Positions 41,201 through 43,477 of a stretch of 64,000 nt of DNA are shown piece by piece. Source of the stretch: Incurvaria masculella. Taxonomy: Eukaryota > Arthropoda > Insecta > Lepidoptera > Incurvariidae. Within the stretch, counting starts at the first letter, position 1; the number at the start of each line of letters is the position of its first letter. The position numbers and the translations under genes were made by a program. The notes beneath the pieces were generated by a model. It did not search any database, was not told the origin of the DNA, and saw only the letters and a program-made list of their open reading frames with translations. The stretch is from NCBI GenBank assembly GCA_946894095.1, contig OX335652.1:4921001-4985000 (forward strand), in the 5' to 3' direction.

Positions 41201-42199
41201 AGTCCGAGGTGGCTAGAAACCGTCATTTTAAAATGTGAAAGTATTTATTAGTATTTTTTTTTTTTGGGGCATGGCTGGTTAATACCACACCTGTCATGAT
41301 ATTAGCCCAACAGATATCACGGGAACTAAGTGCCATGACAGGACATACCTTATATTGCACGGCTACATATAAATGGATGGAAAAATGTTGACAATTTTCA
41401 ATGCCGGTTCGACCATCGATATCATCCAATGTGATGTTACCAACTAGGCAGAATTAACTGTACCACCTGGCAAGGAATGGACCTACGTTGCATGTGGAAT
41501 CCGAATCATGGACGACAAATCCATTGGTCGCCTCTTACGACATGCACTGGATGAAATGCAGTGGGAACCACTTGTATTATTTTTAAGTATCGGAACCCAC
41601 AAAACATTAAGTATGAATTGGTCTCTAGCCAATATTACTTCCCTAACCAAGCCTCAGGTGGTTTTTTTAGGCTCATGCCATTACACCGGAAATAGAAACA
41701 AATTTTAGATTCATTTCTTTCACATTGACGTTGGTATTGAAATGAAAGGGACTTTTTCCTTTCTAGTAACAACATAAATACACATGACTGAACTGGCAAA
41801 TTTTATTACGTTTTTTTTTAAATTGATATAGACATAAAATTCCTATCTCGCAACAATAGTGGGATAAAGATTAGATCCTCACATTGTTTCTTATTTCACA
41901 TTGTATCTTATTACGACTCTCCGTCTGAACGAGTCTATTTATAGCGAACGGGCGCTAGAATCTCGGGACATGTGACTGGCGTTTCTGGCATTTCTCCAAT
42001 GTTGTTGTTATCGCTTTCAGGAAATTCTCTCGTGGCGTCCGTGGAGAACCTTGGACCTGCGCCGAGGACGGACGGGAAGCTGCAGCCAACCCTGATGGGG
42101 GCCACGCAGGAGCCCAAGCTATCCAAACCGACCTCCTCCTTCAGACCCAAGCCCACGGAACTCAGGGAGATGAACTTCTGGTCTCCGACATCCATGTAG
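5215..42199 (+). CDS. Unidentified gene with three alternative first exons and five shared exons
   Basis: Three short ATG exons (5215-5297, 12735-12784, 37793-37842) each end with two bases of a codon before a good donor (GTAAGT, GTAGGT, GTGAGT). Each can join 38370-38608, then 39740-39828, 40351-40559, 41042-41184 and 42021-42199 (stop TAG). All junction phases agree, giving 302 residues (second and third starts) or 313 (first). The protein has no visible signal peptide or membrane segment. It starts acidic/aromatic (EFEPFAASPP, DDSFFYIRYP), has a conserved-looking DVDWTRHTKPCREVLRG block, a Ser/Pro/Arg-rich middle (TPLHSPPGSPGSRRK), then RYFTSPFEP, SWLTAALLGYKKDV, and ends ELREMNFWSPTSM. 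I do not firmly recognise it. The order 'SP-rich, R-[YW]-FTS, terminal N-x-x-[ST]-P-T' loosely recalls p33MONOX/KIAA1191, also about 300 residues. Exons 2 and 4 are far more GC-rich than their surroundings. Confidence 0.75.
5298..6585. other. Intronic AT-rich stretch
   Basis: No gene or well-formed repeat seen, apart from a block at 6206-6262 that recurs inverted at 46163-46215 (shared: ATACAATGGCTC and GTCAAATTAAG), so it is part of a dispersed repeat. Confidence 0.5.
6586..6864 (+). repeat. SINE copy, 5' truncated
   Basis: Carries the SINE body in order: CATGTAAAACTG-like block, GCCCACCCGGG, CATTGGATGAAAATATGGTC, CATAAAGGG, the CACCTAATTC-TTTCGGGAATG block, GGTATTAGCCATCCATGTCC and an A-run. 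The tRNA-derived head is missing. Confidence 0.8.
6990..7072 (-). repeat. tRNA-derived SINE head or tRNA pseudogene
   Basis: On the minus strand an A-box-like TAGTTCAGTTGG (7052-7063) is followed by an anticodon-arm-like GGGCATGTAATCC and a B-box-like GGTCGAAGGACC (7014-7025). The T-arm deviates from a functional tRNA and no matching acceptor stem is seen, so this is a SINE head or relic, not a working tRNA gene. Confidence 0.55.
7197..7546. repeat. Short inverted-repeat element split by a (GTCY)n element
   Basis: Arm GTTTCAGCGACATCTACATT (from about 7199) is matched in reverse complement at 7527-7546, and the two are separated by the (GTCY)n element at 7238-7506. A further arm copy lies at 6929-6958. 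The (GTCY)n element therefore landed inside an older palindromic element. Confidence 0.55.
7238..7506 (+). repeat. (GTCY)n-carrying MITE, full length
   Basis: Reference copy for this family. Fixed 5' end TTTTTAGGGTTCCGTACCC, then AACGGAACCCTATTACTAAG, a (GTCC)n tract, CAGGGCTGTATCTCA, a TTTTCACAGAGTGTGTATTT block, and fixed 3' end CGAGTCCGACTCGCACTTGG plus CCGGTTTTTT. The 3' end contains the perfect palindrome TGCGAGTCCGACTCGCA. No coding capacity. From memory, lepidopteran repeats with hitch-hiking GTCY microsatellites have been described; this family fits. Confidence 0.88.
7593..8440. repeat. 51-bp minisatellite, 16 units plus a partial
   Basis: Units start at 7593, 7644, 7695 and every 51 bp to 8358, with a partial seventeenth at 8409. 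Each unit begins with a palindrome GGCTGG-accCGAA-CCAGC, then AATAAAGAATCCCTG, TAAAAAGAACTACT and TTAC. From 7644 to about 8100 two unit types alternate: one with ACCCGAACCTGC/AATCCC, one with ATGCGAACCAGC/AATCTC, so the higher-order period there is 102 bp. The right edge runs into a foldback repeat copy that contains the same T-arm sequence once. Because 51 is divisible by 3, both strands have long open frames (7555-8499 minus, 7744-8256 plus) that are by-products of the repeat. Confidence 0.95.
8409..8560 (-). repeat. Fragment of the tRNA-like foldback element
   Basis: Inverse of part of the copy at 24660-24870: the T-arm palindrome, GCGGGTATTGCGTCTA, CCAATTTCGCC, then the outer arm with GTACATGCTTAGTACGAAAA and AGTATATTTACT. 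It shows that the 51-bp array grew out of this element. Confidence 0.75.
8810..9221 (-). repeat. Full-length tRNA-derived SINE
   Basis: On the minus strand it starts with GAGCGGCTCGTAGCCTAGTG: the A box TAGCCTAGTGG is at 9199-9209 and the B box GGTTCAATACC at 9156-9166. The unrelated body follows (GCATTTCGTCACGAATGC, TTCGGAATCCATGTAAAACT, GTTGGTACCATCGCATTGG) and it ends GCCATCCATGTCAG, GCATAAAAATAAAA. The order of Pol III promoter boxes, body and A-rich tail is diagnostic of a SINE. Confidence 0.9.
9222..9714. other. Intronic stretch, nothing recognised
   Basis: AT-rich sequence without open frames of note or repeats that I can match elsewhere in the window. Confidence 0.4.
9715..9840 (+). 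pseudogene. LINE ORF2 C-terminal remnant
   Basis: An open frame ending in TGA at 9838-9840 reads SVRFYNKLPKEARDL, then SEKMFKAKIKKFL and KAYYSVKEARS. The pattern [IF]YN-x-LP, F-x-x-[KR]-[LI]-K-x-[FY]-L and YSV-x-E is the usual extreme C-terminus of insect CR1/Jockey-type endonuclease-reverse transcriptases. Nothing of the RT core is left upstream, so this is a 5'-truncated insertion. Confidence 0.65.
10049..10599 (+). repeat. TTAA-flanked MITE (about 550 bp)
   Basis: Begins TTAAGGTGGCCCATCCCG and ends CGGGTTGGGCCACCTTAA. Six copies in the window all have TTAA at both ends, which fits a piggyBac-type non-autonomous element with a TTAA target duplication. Shared interior blocks include GGGGAAAGAAGATCACGC, TTTGATCGAACTAGATGTC, CGCGCGTTTTATACAATAAC, GGTCGTGGTTTACTTTTAGC and CATCACGGAGCCTGTC. 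No transposase. Confidence 0.88.
10650..11243 (+). repeat. Dispersed repeat, arm 1 of an inverted pair
   Basis: Matches in reverse complement the segment 11732-12344. Shared blocks: CTCAAACCATTGTACTCTT, GGTGGTAGCATTTAAAG, GCCACTGGAGTAGTGCATCG, GAACGGGTGCTGTTTGTGGG, GACTAAGTGGACGTTGAAAA, TATGGATGATGAATAAACAA. The right end is A-rich (AATAAACAATAAA), resembling the 3' tail of a LINE, but I find no RT motif. Confidence 0.75.
11732..12344 (-). repeat. Dispersed repeat, arm 2 of an inverted pair
   Basis: Reverse-complement partner of 10650-11243, arranged tail to tail with about 490 bp between. Its left end carries a TATTG-repeat tail (TTGTATTGTATTGTATTG before 11732), i.e. (CAATA)n in the orientation of the element. 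The frame at 11887-12153 is antisense to the repeat and has no support as a gene. Confidence 0.75.
12735..12784 (+). CDS. Alternative first exon B
   Basis: ATG plus 15 codons and two bases (AG) before donor GTAGGT; encodes MDLLRNILLKLPLKDK. Same phase as exons A and C; joined to the exon at 38370 the split codon is AGC (Ser). The peptide is a short amphipathic Leu/Lys run, quite unlike exon A. No TATA box seen just upstream; the hundred bases before it are AT-rich. Confidence 0.6.
12990..13256 (-). repeat. (GTCY)n-carrying MITE
   Basis: Starts AAAAACTGGCCAAGTGCGAG and ends CCCTTTGGGTACGAAACCCT plus AAAAA. Its microsatellite has shrunk to two or three GGAC units. Confidence 0.85.
13397..13931 (+). 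repeat. TTAA-flanked MITE
   Basis: TTAA at 13397-13400 and 13928-13931; same blocks as the copy at 10049 with small deletions near the left end and in the GTACCGTGCCC region. Confidence 0.87.
14300..14429 (+). repeat. (GTCY)n-carrying MITE, internal fragment
   Basis: Only the microsatellite (a long, imperfect GTCC/GTCT/GTTC tract) and the following CAGGGCTGTATCCCATGAAC block remain; both fixed ends are missing. Confidence 0.7.
14440..14787. repeat. Palindromic MITE, diverged copy
   Basis: Shares with copies at 35296 and 49576 the blocks ACCGATTTGTATGAAAA, CGACGTATTTACGGCAACG, CATACATAATTTGAAAAC and the terminal CGATCGGTTTGGCGT with AATTTAGGT. Its left terminus is lost at the junction with the (GTCY)n fragment. 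Confidence 0.65.
15120..15325 (+). repeat. SINE copy, degraded
   Basis: Recognised by GGAAAGATGGTCAAACTGGC, GTGTTTTCCATCGAGCTCAA, CATAAGGTCCTGGCATG, GTTCCCATGTG, GTGGTATTAGCCAT. An insertion or rearrangement near 15190-15215 interrupts the body. Confidence 0.65.
15405..15481 (+). repeat. Short dispersed repeat
   Basis: Nearly identical to 29893-29969: GGTGAGTTT, AATAATCTACAAGCCTTATA, GGGTTGATTCAGTATCTGAT, TTTTGCTAAGAAT. Function unknown. Confidence 0.7.
15490..15765. repeat. Cluster of ATTATACGT-type motifs
   Basis: About eight variants of ATTATACGTT(G/C)TG occur in both orientations within 270 bp, alternating with TGCATGG/ATGCAC blocks and poly-T. The same blocks recur inverted at 63808-64000, including a 17-bp exact match (CATATTAGACGTTCTGC). 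This suggests one dispersed element built of short internal repeats. It is not a gene: the open frame 15528-15785 is low complexity. Confidence 0.65.
15955..16547 (+). repeat. (GTCY)n-carrying MITE, interrupted by a second copy
   Basis: The outer copy runs 15955-16181 and resumes at 16484-16547 with its own fixed 3' end. The break falls just after its ACGTGTT block, where a complete copy starts. Confidence 0.85.
16182..16483 (+). repeat. (GTCY)n-carrying MITE nested in a copy of itself
   Basis: Complete copy from TTTTTAGGGTTCCG to TTGGCCGGTTTTTT, inserted in the outer copy in the same orientation. This explains the two tandem 3' ends at 16430-16547. Confidence 0.87.
16548..17180. other. Intronic stretch with a GC-rich patch
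   Basis: A GC-rich patch at 16620-16710 (CGCCGCGCCGCCGCCACCGG) stands out from AT-rich surroundings. I see no splice-flanked exon in it. The rest is unremarkable. Confidence 0.4.
17181..17449 (+). repeat. (GTCY)n-carrying MITE
   Basis: Complete ends, with a small deletion in the block before the 3' end (GATGGTACGG missing). Confidence 0.85.
17450..18576. other. Intronic stretch, nothing recognised
   Basis: No gene or matched repeat. The minus-strand frame 18365-17976 (129 residues) shows no family motif and begins in unsupported context. Confidence 0.4.
18577..18692. repeat. CTTCATAAAGTCC inverted-repeat element, deleted copy
   Basis: Starts CGCCTTCATAAAGTCCAAAA, AGCATAAGGTCC as in the copy at 32169-32368 and ends TATGGGTTTTGGACTAGATG; the right inverted repeat has lost its GTGCTTTTTGGA part. 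Confidence 0.65.
18693..19471. other. Degenerate GATTCC/TTTCC-rich tract, then GC-rich stretch
   Basis: From 18700 to 19040 variants of GGGATTTCCAGATT and AGATTCC recur at irregular spacing, looking like a decayed short-period tandem repeat. From 19170 to 19440 the sequence is GC-rich with no supported exon. Confidence 0.45.
19472..19868 (+). repeat. Three (GTCY)n MITE pieces in a row
   Basis: Two 3' ends (19472-19533 and 19534-19599) precede a full copy at 19595-19868. As at 16 kb, the stacked 3' ends suggest repeated insertion into or next to the same element. Confidence 0.8.
19950..20141 (+). other. Possible orphan exon
   Basis: A CTCTTCAG acceptor-like site (to about 20020) precedes an open frame GSDGAGGIENLVRVPSPRIS then KNYRNFPELVDLIGQERAT, stop TAA at 20141, with an AATAAA at about 20286. 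It looks like a terminal coding exon but I find no partner exon and no family motif. It could be chance, or a fragment carried in by a retroelement. Confidence 0.2.
20626..20853 (+). repeat. Diverged sibling of the (GTCY)n MITE family
   Basis: Same plan as the common family: start TTTTTAGAGTCCCGTCG, terminal palindrome GAACGTGAACACGTTCAC, then CTTGACCGGTTTTTT. The (GTCY)n tract and the central block are absent. It is either a separate subfamily or a relative with the same termini. Confidence 0.5.
20854..21939. other. Intronic stretch, nothing recognised
   Basis: AT-rich, no gene or matched repeat. Confidence 0.4.
21940..22130 (+). repeat. TTAA foldback element, one arm
   Basis: Starts TTAAGGTGCCCCCGGAGGCG, then CCATACATCCGTAGTTGACT, ATCATTTGAAAACCGCTGTT and ATCTGTGTCTGCATGC. 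These match the left arm of the complete copy at 45730-46105. The right arm is missing. Confidence 0.65.
22131..23080. other. Intronic stretch, nothing recognised
   Basis: Contains a GC-richer part at 22310-22400. No gene signal or matched repeat. Confidence 0.4.
23082..24315 (+). repeat. Tandem array of 12 tRNA-like units (about 79 bp)
   Basis: Units begin AGCTCAGGGGCGC at 23082, 23160, 23240, 23319, 23398, 23460, 23539, 23618, 23710, 24080, 24159 (AGTTTAGG) and 24238 (AGGTCAGG). With the preceding T each has an A-box match (TAGCTCAGGGG). They follow with CCTTGCTTCTCATGGCAAAG, a perfect T-arm-like stem-loop (ATGAG-TTCAATC-CTCAT in the best units, with a B-box-like GTTCAATCC), CGTTCATGCACCAC and a run of 6-8 T, the Pol III terminator. 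The fifth unit has an internal deletion and the eighth a rearrangement. A (GTCY)n MITE splits the array after unit 9. Confidence 0.85.
23783..24078 (+). repeat. (GTCY)n-carrying MITE inside the tRNA-like array
   Basis: Complete copy inserted at the T-run of unit 9; its own T-rich ends merge with the array's T-run. Confidence 0.87.
24405..24870. repeat. Foldback element with tRNA-like core, best copy
   Basis: Outer arms of about 115 bp (24405-24522 and 24753-24870) are inverted repeats: GTAAATATACTTTTTCGTGC, CAGGTACGTCGCTTATTCCA, a (GTAT)n tract, GAAGCAAGGACA and AATTAAAGAAAGAGCCC. Between them lies a tRNA-like stretch with A box TGGCGAAATTGG (24660-24671) and B-box-like GGTTCGGGTCC in a GCTGG/CCAGC stem. 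The D-arm region (GGCGAAATTGGTAGACGC) resembles tRNA-Leu. The acceptor stem does not pair well, so a working tRNA is unlikely. Confidence 0.75.
24992..26280 (-). mobile_element. Mariner transposon, nearly full length
   Basis: Ends TTAGGTTGGGGAAAAAGTTT (left) and the inverse of ATAGGTCGGGGAAAAAGTCT (right), with TA duplications at 24990-24991 and 26281-26282. The empty site is visible in a paralogous copy of the flanking repeat (AAATGTATGTAGG at about 24555), which confirms both boundaries. At 1289 bp it has the usual mariner size. The transposase is broken. Confidence 0.93.
25069..26098 (-). pseudogene. Mariner transposase pseudogene
   Basis: The minus-strand frame starts at 26098 (MSESNEEIRYILKFYYKKGK) with the helix-turn-helix part ending WFKRFQSGNFDVKDARRSG. 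A frameshift near 25905 moves the reading to the frame containing ITDKMDAIFEKVEQDRHISS, the linker motif WVPHEL and the first catalytic Asp in ITGDEKW. An in-frame TGA at 25522-25524 stands where a Cys codon is expected before VWWDWKG. The rest reads on to a stop at 25069, with FHHDIARPHTS (second Asp; the usual Asn after it is Ile) and YSPDLAPSDFHLF (third Asp, D34D spacing). The element cannot make its own transposase. Confidence 0.92.
26281..26475 (+). repeat. Right part of the foldback copy split by mariner
   Basis: Continues the repeat that starts at about 24955 (CGCAACGCAGATGAAGCGTT). It matches 24560-24750 almost exactly, including the tRNA-like core. Outer arms beyond it are lost. Confidence 0.8.
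26630..26860 (+). repeat. SINE copy, 5' truncated
   Basis: Blocks GGTACCATCGCATTCGAT, GTGTTTTCCATCCAG, GTAGCCGTGCTCATAAAGGG, CCTAATTTCTTCGGGAAT, GTATTGGGCTAATATCATAA and a tail GTCGCATAAAAAAAA. Confidence 0.8.
26870..27010 (-). repeat. SINE body fragment, minus strand
   Basis: Reverse of the SINE body (CTCGGCTACATTAAACTGG, ACCATTGATCATTCAATACG, CCTACCGCCTAGTAAG), lying head to head against the next SINE. Confidence 0.65.
27011..27370 (+). repeat. SINE with a second type of tRNA head
   Basis: Head GTCAGCCTCGGTAGCCCGGT with A box TAGCCCGGTGG and a B-box-like GGGTTCTGGCGGG, unlike the GAGCGGCTCGTAGCC head at 9221. The body (TTCCATGTAAAACAGTAGGT, CCTGGCATGGCACCTAGTTC, GGTATTAGCCATCCATGTCC) is shared. 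A copy with the same head is at 56895-57206. Confidence 0.85.
27371..27476 (-). repeat. (GTCY)n MITE, 3' half, inverted
   Basis: Runs from CCGCCAAGTGCGAGTCGG to GTATGGGGCCCCCTC and stops where the next, plus-strand copy starts. Confidence 0.8.
27477..27715 (+). repeat. (GTCY)n MITE with deleted 5' block
   Basis: TTTTTAGGGTTCCGTACGTC joins the 5' end directly to the microsatellite; the 3' end stops at CGATTCGCACTAAT without the GGCCGG terminus. Confidence 0.8.
27753..27920 (-). repeat. (GTCY)n MITE, 5' half, inverted
   Basis: From GTTATAGCGGCAAAAC through a (GGAC)n tract to GGTTACGGAACCCAAAAAA. With the two preceding pieces it forms three alternately oriented fragments. Confidence 0.78.
28575..29425 (+). 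repeat. Diverged direct duplication, copy 1
   Basis: Matches 30035-30640 in order: ATTGTGCGGGCG, GAACACTTCTAT, AAAATTCCGGTGAGGATAAA, AACCAAATTCTTAGAACGAA, a CCTA run, AGCGCAGTTC, TCTTAATTGTGTAC, GCATTCCCGAT, AGGTGCAATGCCAC, CGAAATGTACCTA, TGCATGAACGGG. This copy also holds a later SINE fragment (28680-28786) and a GC-rich stretch at 29105-29180. The last 200 bp are an old minus-strand SINE. Confidence 0.7.
28680..28786 (+). repeat. SINE 3' fragment inside duplication copy 1
   Basis: GGCATGGCACCTAGTTCCCA to the A-run; absent from the corresponding point of copy 2 (about 30125), so it inserted after the duplication. Confidence 0.75.
29426..29826 (-). repeat. Full-length SINE with intact promoter boxes
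   Basis: On the minus strand: A box TAGCCTAGTGG (29802-29812) and a perfect B box GGTTCGATTCC (29759-29769), followed by the common body and the end ATCCATGTCAGGTCGCATAA. Best-preserved Pol III promoter of the SINEs here. Confidence 0.92.
29893..29969 (+). repeat. Short dispersed repeat
   Basis: Second copy of the 77-bp segment at 15405-15481. Confidence 0.7.
30035..30640 (+). repeat. Diverged direct duplication, copy 2
   Basis: Partner of 28575-29425, without the SINE insertion at the equivalent of 28680. The CCTA microsatellite is longer here (30335-30355). Confidence 0.7.
30816..31083 (+). repeat. (GTCY)n-carrying MITE
   Basis: Complete copy with a long GTCC/GTCT tract; the TGAACCG to GTGTATTT block is deleted. 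Confidence 0.87.
31084..31855. other. Intronic stretch with a foldback terminus
   Basis: The minus-strand frame 31608-31192 (138 residues) is Arg/Ala-rich at its end and shows no family motif. At 31406-31425 the sequence GCTTACGGGCCGTTCTTAA equals the right terminus of the TTAA foldback family, so part of this stretch is transposon debris. Confidence 0.5.
31856..32144 (-). repeat. (GTCY)n-carrying MITE
   Basis: Complete, from AACCGGCCAAGTGCGAG to CCTTTGGGTACGGAACCCTA plus AAAA. Confidence 0.88.
32169..32368. repeat. CTTCATAAAGTCC inverted-repeat MITE
   Basis: About 200 bp with imperfect terminal inverted repeats: left CTTCATAAAGTCCAAAAAGC, right in reverse ATCATAAAGTCCAAAAAGC. Both continue with AAGGTCYAAAACCCA and GTCCAAAA. 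A shortened copy lies at 18577-18692. Confidence 0.85.
32385..32505 (-). repeat. SINE fragment, degraded
   Basis: CACACCACATTTCTGAAG, ACTTCTCTTTATG, TACGGACAATTTATCATTGC and TGCTTCGACCATCTTTATT match the reverse of the SINE body, with deletions. Confidence 0.6.
32506..33374. other. Intronic stretch, nothing recognised
   Basis: No gene or matched repeat. No splice-flanked open frame seen. Confidence 0.4.
33375..33924 (-). repeat. TTAA-flanked MITE
   Basis: TTAA at 33375-33378 and 33921-33924; complete inverted copy of the 10049 family. Confidence 0.88.
33925..35295. other. Intronic stretch, nothing recognised
   Basis: No convincing gene. An isolated CRE octamer TGACGTCA at 34237-34244 has no exon near it. 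Confidence 0.4.
35296..35641. repeat. Palindromic MITE with about 55-bp inverted ends
   Basis: Left end CACCTAATTTGG-type arm (ACCTAAATTGGCGTTTACGG, CAAACCGATCGACTGGCGTT) is matched in reverse at the right end, finishing GGTGAGAACTCAGACT. The copy at 49576-49912 is its inverse over the whole length. Confidence 0.87.
35655..36015 (-). repeat. SINE with a third tRNA-like head
   Basis: Body as in the other SINEs (GTTATGATATTAGCCCAATA to TTCGTAACGAAATGCACTTA). The minus-strand head reads GCAGCTCGTGGTGTAGGGGA, CTTTCATGCGAGAGGTCCGA, GTCGAAATT, with A-box-like TGGTGTAGGGG and B-box-like GGTCCGAGTCG. Confidence 0.75.
36675..36992 (-). pseudogene. Reverse transcriptase relic (LINE)
   Basis: The minus-strand frame contains TRVGVPQGSVLSPPLFN, the conserved RT block between motifs A and C of R1/Jockey-type elements. 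About 25 codons further, after a frameshift, the catalytic region reads YATNTAYQ (near 36733-36760) where YADDTA is expected, so both active-site Asp residues are gone. No other ORF2 domains are preserved. Confidence 0.8.
37384..37580 (+). promoter_or_regulatory. Promoter of alternative first exon C (CCAAT, CRE, TATA, Inr)
   Basis: Reading towards the exon: inverted CCAAT box (ATTGG, 37384-37388), perfect CRE octamer TGACGTCA (37399-37406), TATA box TATAAATAGG (37541-37550), and an initiator-like TTAGTTCG about 33 bp downstream (37573-37580). The ATG follows at 37793, leaving a 5' UTR of about 220 bases. The spacing is what a TATA promoter needs. The CRE suggests cAMP/CREB-type control; that is inference. 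Confidence 0.75.
37793..37842 (+). CDS. Alternative first exon C
   Basis: ATG plus 15 codons and AG before donor GTGAGT; encodes MYRKRGLLYRMNHLMY, a short basic peptide. Phase fits the exon at 38370 (split codon AGC, Ser), only 527 bp downstream. It has the clear promoter at 37384-37580, so it is the best supported of the three starts. Leader base context AAA before ATG is good. Confidence 0.75.
38370..38608 (+). CDS. Shared exon 2
   Basis: Acceptor TTGTCCGCAG, donor GTCGGT. Reads EFEPFAASPPAHDDSFFYIR, YPRAEELLPAGAG, a Gly/Ala-rich stretch, EPREAATARDVDW, TRHTKPCREVLRGIAPITT. Strongly GC- and CpG-rich compared with flanking introns. Frames on the opposite strand and in other phases here are shadows. 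Confidence 0.8.
38648..38839. repeat. Palindromic MITE (GGCCCTCTACTACGAACGC)
   Basis: Inverted ends GGCCCTCTACTACGAACGCT / AGCGTTCGTGGTAGGGCTCC and inner inverted blocks GGCGATATCGCCTGTCAAAA-type, 40 bp beyond the exon 2 donor. Half a copy lies at 56036-56135. Confidence 0.82.
39540..39656 (-). repeat. LINE/SINE 3'-tail fragment
   Basis: On the minus strand: GCCTCACTGCACCTCTCCTA, AAGGTTGAATGGTAGATAAT, GCCTTATGGCATTAATTTCC, GCCTTTTTGTACCGTTTGG, CTGCAAATAAAGTATTTTTT and a CATTT tail. An almost identical piece with clear target duplication is at 62172-62336. Confidence 0.78.
39740..39828 (+). CDS. Shared exon 3
   Basis: Acceptor ACGTTTCAG, donor GTACGG; reads (A)NPVDVKPKPAGTDDGFKG, EGAACGSSVLK. 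Phase 1 in, phase 0 out. Confidence 0.78.
40209..40300 (+). repeat. 47-bp tandem duplication
   Basis: GGTTGAAGATATAGC.AGGG through CGGGGCAT occurs twice (40209-40255, 40256-40300), 50 bp before the exon 4 acceptor. Confidence 0.85.
40351..40559 (+). CDS. Shared exon 4
   Basis: Acceptor TCCCTTCAG, donor GTGAGC. Reads VAHAMVSTSRAASQRGFTV, ATPADDADEPASPPGG, AYLAARRASRSLPATPLHS, PPGSPGSRRKGKNAN. A Ser/Pro/Arg-rich, probably disordered and phosphorylated segment. Very GC-rich. Confidence 0.8.
41042..41184 (+). CDS. Shared exon 5
   Basis: Acceptor TTCTTTTTGCAG, donor GTAAAA. Reads (R)YFTSPFEPSDANNSRSWL, TAALLGYKKDVEMSS, TSTLAEEDLQSRLQ. The most conserved-looking part of the protein. Confidence 0.8.
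41265..41515 (-). repeat. SINE fragment in intron 5
   Basis: Reverse of the SINE body (GGCTGGTTAATACCACACC, GATATTAGCCCAACAG, GACCATCGATATCATCCAAT), without its tRNA head. Confidence 0.7.
42021..42199 (+). CDS. Shared exon 6 (terminal)
   Basis: Acceptor TATCGCTTTCAG. Reads NSLVASVENLGPAPRTDGK, LQPTLMGATQEPKLSK, PTSSFRPKPTELRE, MNFWSPTSM and stops at TAG 42197-42199. The preceding glycine codon is split across the intron. Confidence 0.8.
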
Positions 42200-43150
42200 T
42201 TGCGTTTGCGACATTTTTCCAAATCGTATTCCACTTTAAATTTAGTTCAAGAGTTGATTGAGTGTGAAAGTTGATAATTTTTACTTTGGACAATTGACAT
42301 TGTTCCAGTTTTGATATTGTTCTGACATAACTGTGCGATTGTTTTATGTTTTGTTCGAATTTGTTTTTTATTTTCCTGTGAAGCGTATCTAGTGAATTCG
42401 AAGATGGAAACGAACGAAACGGACTGGTTGATATAAATCTCCTTGACTTTGCTCATAACATCCTGGTGCTACGCCATGTCATTTGAACAAATAATGTAAA
42501 ATCTAAAGGGTTACAATTTTGGAACTGCACTCCATTTTCACATCTAGTAAAGCGAGGGAAATTGAGTTGGTGATGTTTGCTACCATAATGAGTGCTGTGT
42601 CATTGGAATGCTTCTTGTAATTTGACTGAAAGTATGAGACGACTTTGTAATATGAATTGAAAGTATTCTGTTTTTTTTATATAAGTTATTATTTTTGTTT
42701 TACTTTAGTGACTGCTATGGAAAGTTATGAACTCATATAATCTCCATGCATTGTGTAAACGAATGAAGATGTCTTTTCTCTTAGGACTAGCCTAAGACAT
42801 GTAATGTCTTATTTCTATTCCGTCTTTTGCTTTGGATGTGAAGGATTTCTAGAAGCGAATGTTCAATGTTGTCTATTATTTACTTAATAGGTTAAAGCAG
42901 TTTAGAAATTTGTGTTTTTTTAAGGAAAGAAATGTTTTGACAGGGTCTCATCAGAAATGGTGACAGGTATTTGTGTTTACGAAATTATTTGTTCTCTGCC
43001 TTTTTTTGGTTTTATTCTTAGAAATAAAAATAAAATTGCAAACAATTATAAGAAAGTTAAAAGAATTGTAAGTATTTCTTACCAACATCAATGTGACTAC
43101 CTACCCATGTATGTCAGTTTTAAAATAAATAGTTTCTGTAATAAAAATTT
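42200..43150 (+). other. Probable 3' UTR of the three-start gene
   Basis: AT-rich with no other gene. AATAAA hexamers cluster at 43020-43140 (AGAAATAAAAATAAAATTGC; AAAATAAATAG; GTAATAAAAATTTC), a plausible cleavage region about 0.9 kb after the stop. Which is used cannot be read from sequence. Confidence 0.45.
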
Positions 43151-43356
43151 CTGAAAGTGAATCATTATTTTACTGTCCCGCTGATACACATCTAGTAAGC
43201 ATATGGTACTTTATTATTATTCACATTGTATATTTTTACATGTTTTAGGTTCACATAGTTCGATTAAGATGTGCTCATCCTGCATAATTGACAAAAATTT
43301 GTTTCTTTTCTCTAACTCTCTTTAACCGGTATTTCCACTCGTATTAGAAAGAGAGA

Positions 43357-43425
43357 AGTGCATGCCCTGGGATTCAAACCCGTGGACCACACACTCGAAA
43401 ATATTACTAGACTGTGGCAACCATA
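43357..43425 (-). repeat. tRNA-like B-box fragment
   Basis: On the minus strand GTGGTCCACGGGTTTGAATC then CCAGGG gives a B box (GGTTTGAATCC) in a CACGGG/CCAGGG partial stem. No full tRNA; probably another SINE head. Confidence 0.4.
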
Positions 43426-43477
43426 AATAAAATGGAATAGACTAGTAGGTCGCGACAAAAATGTATTAAATAGCTGA

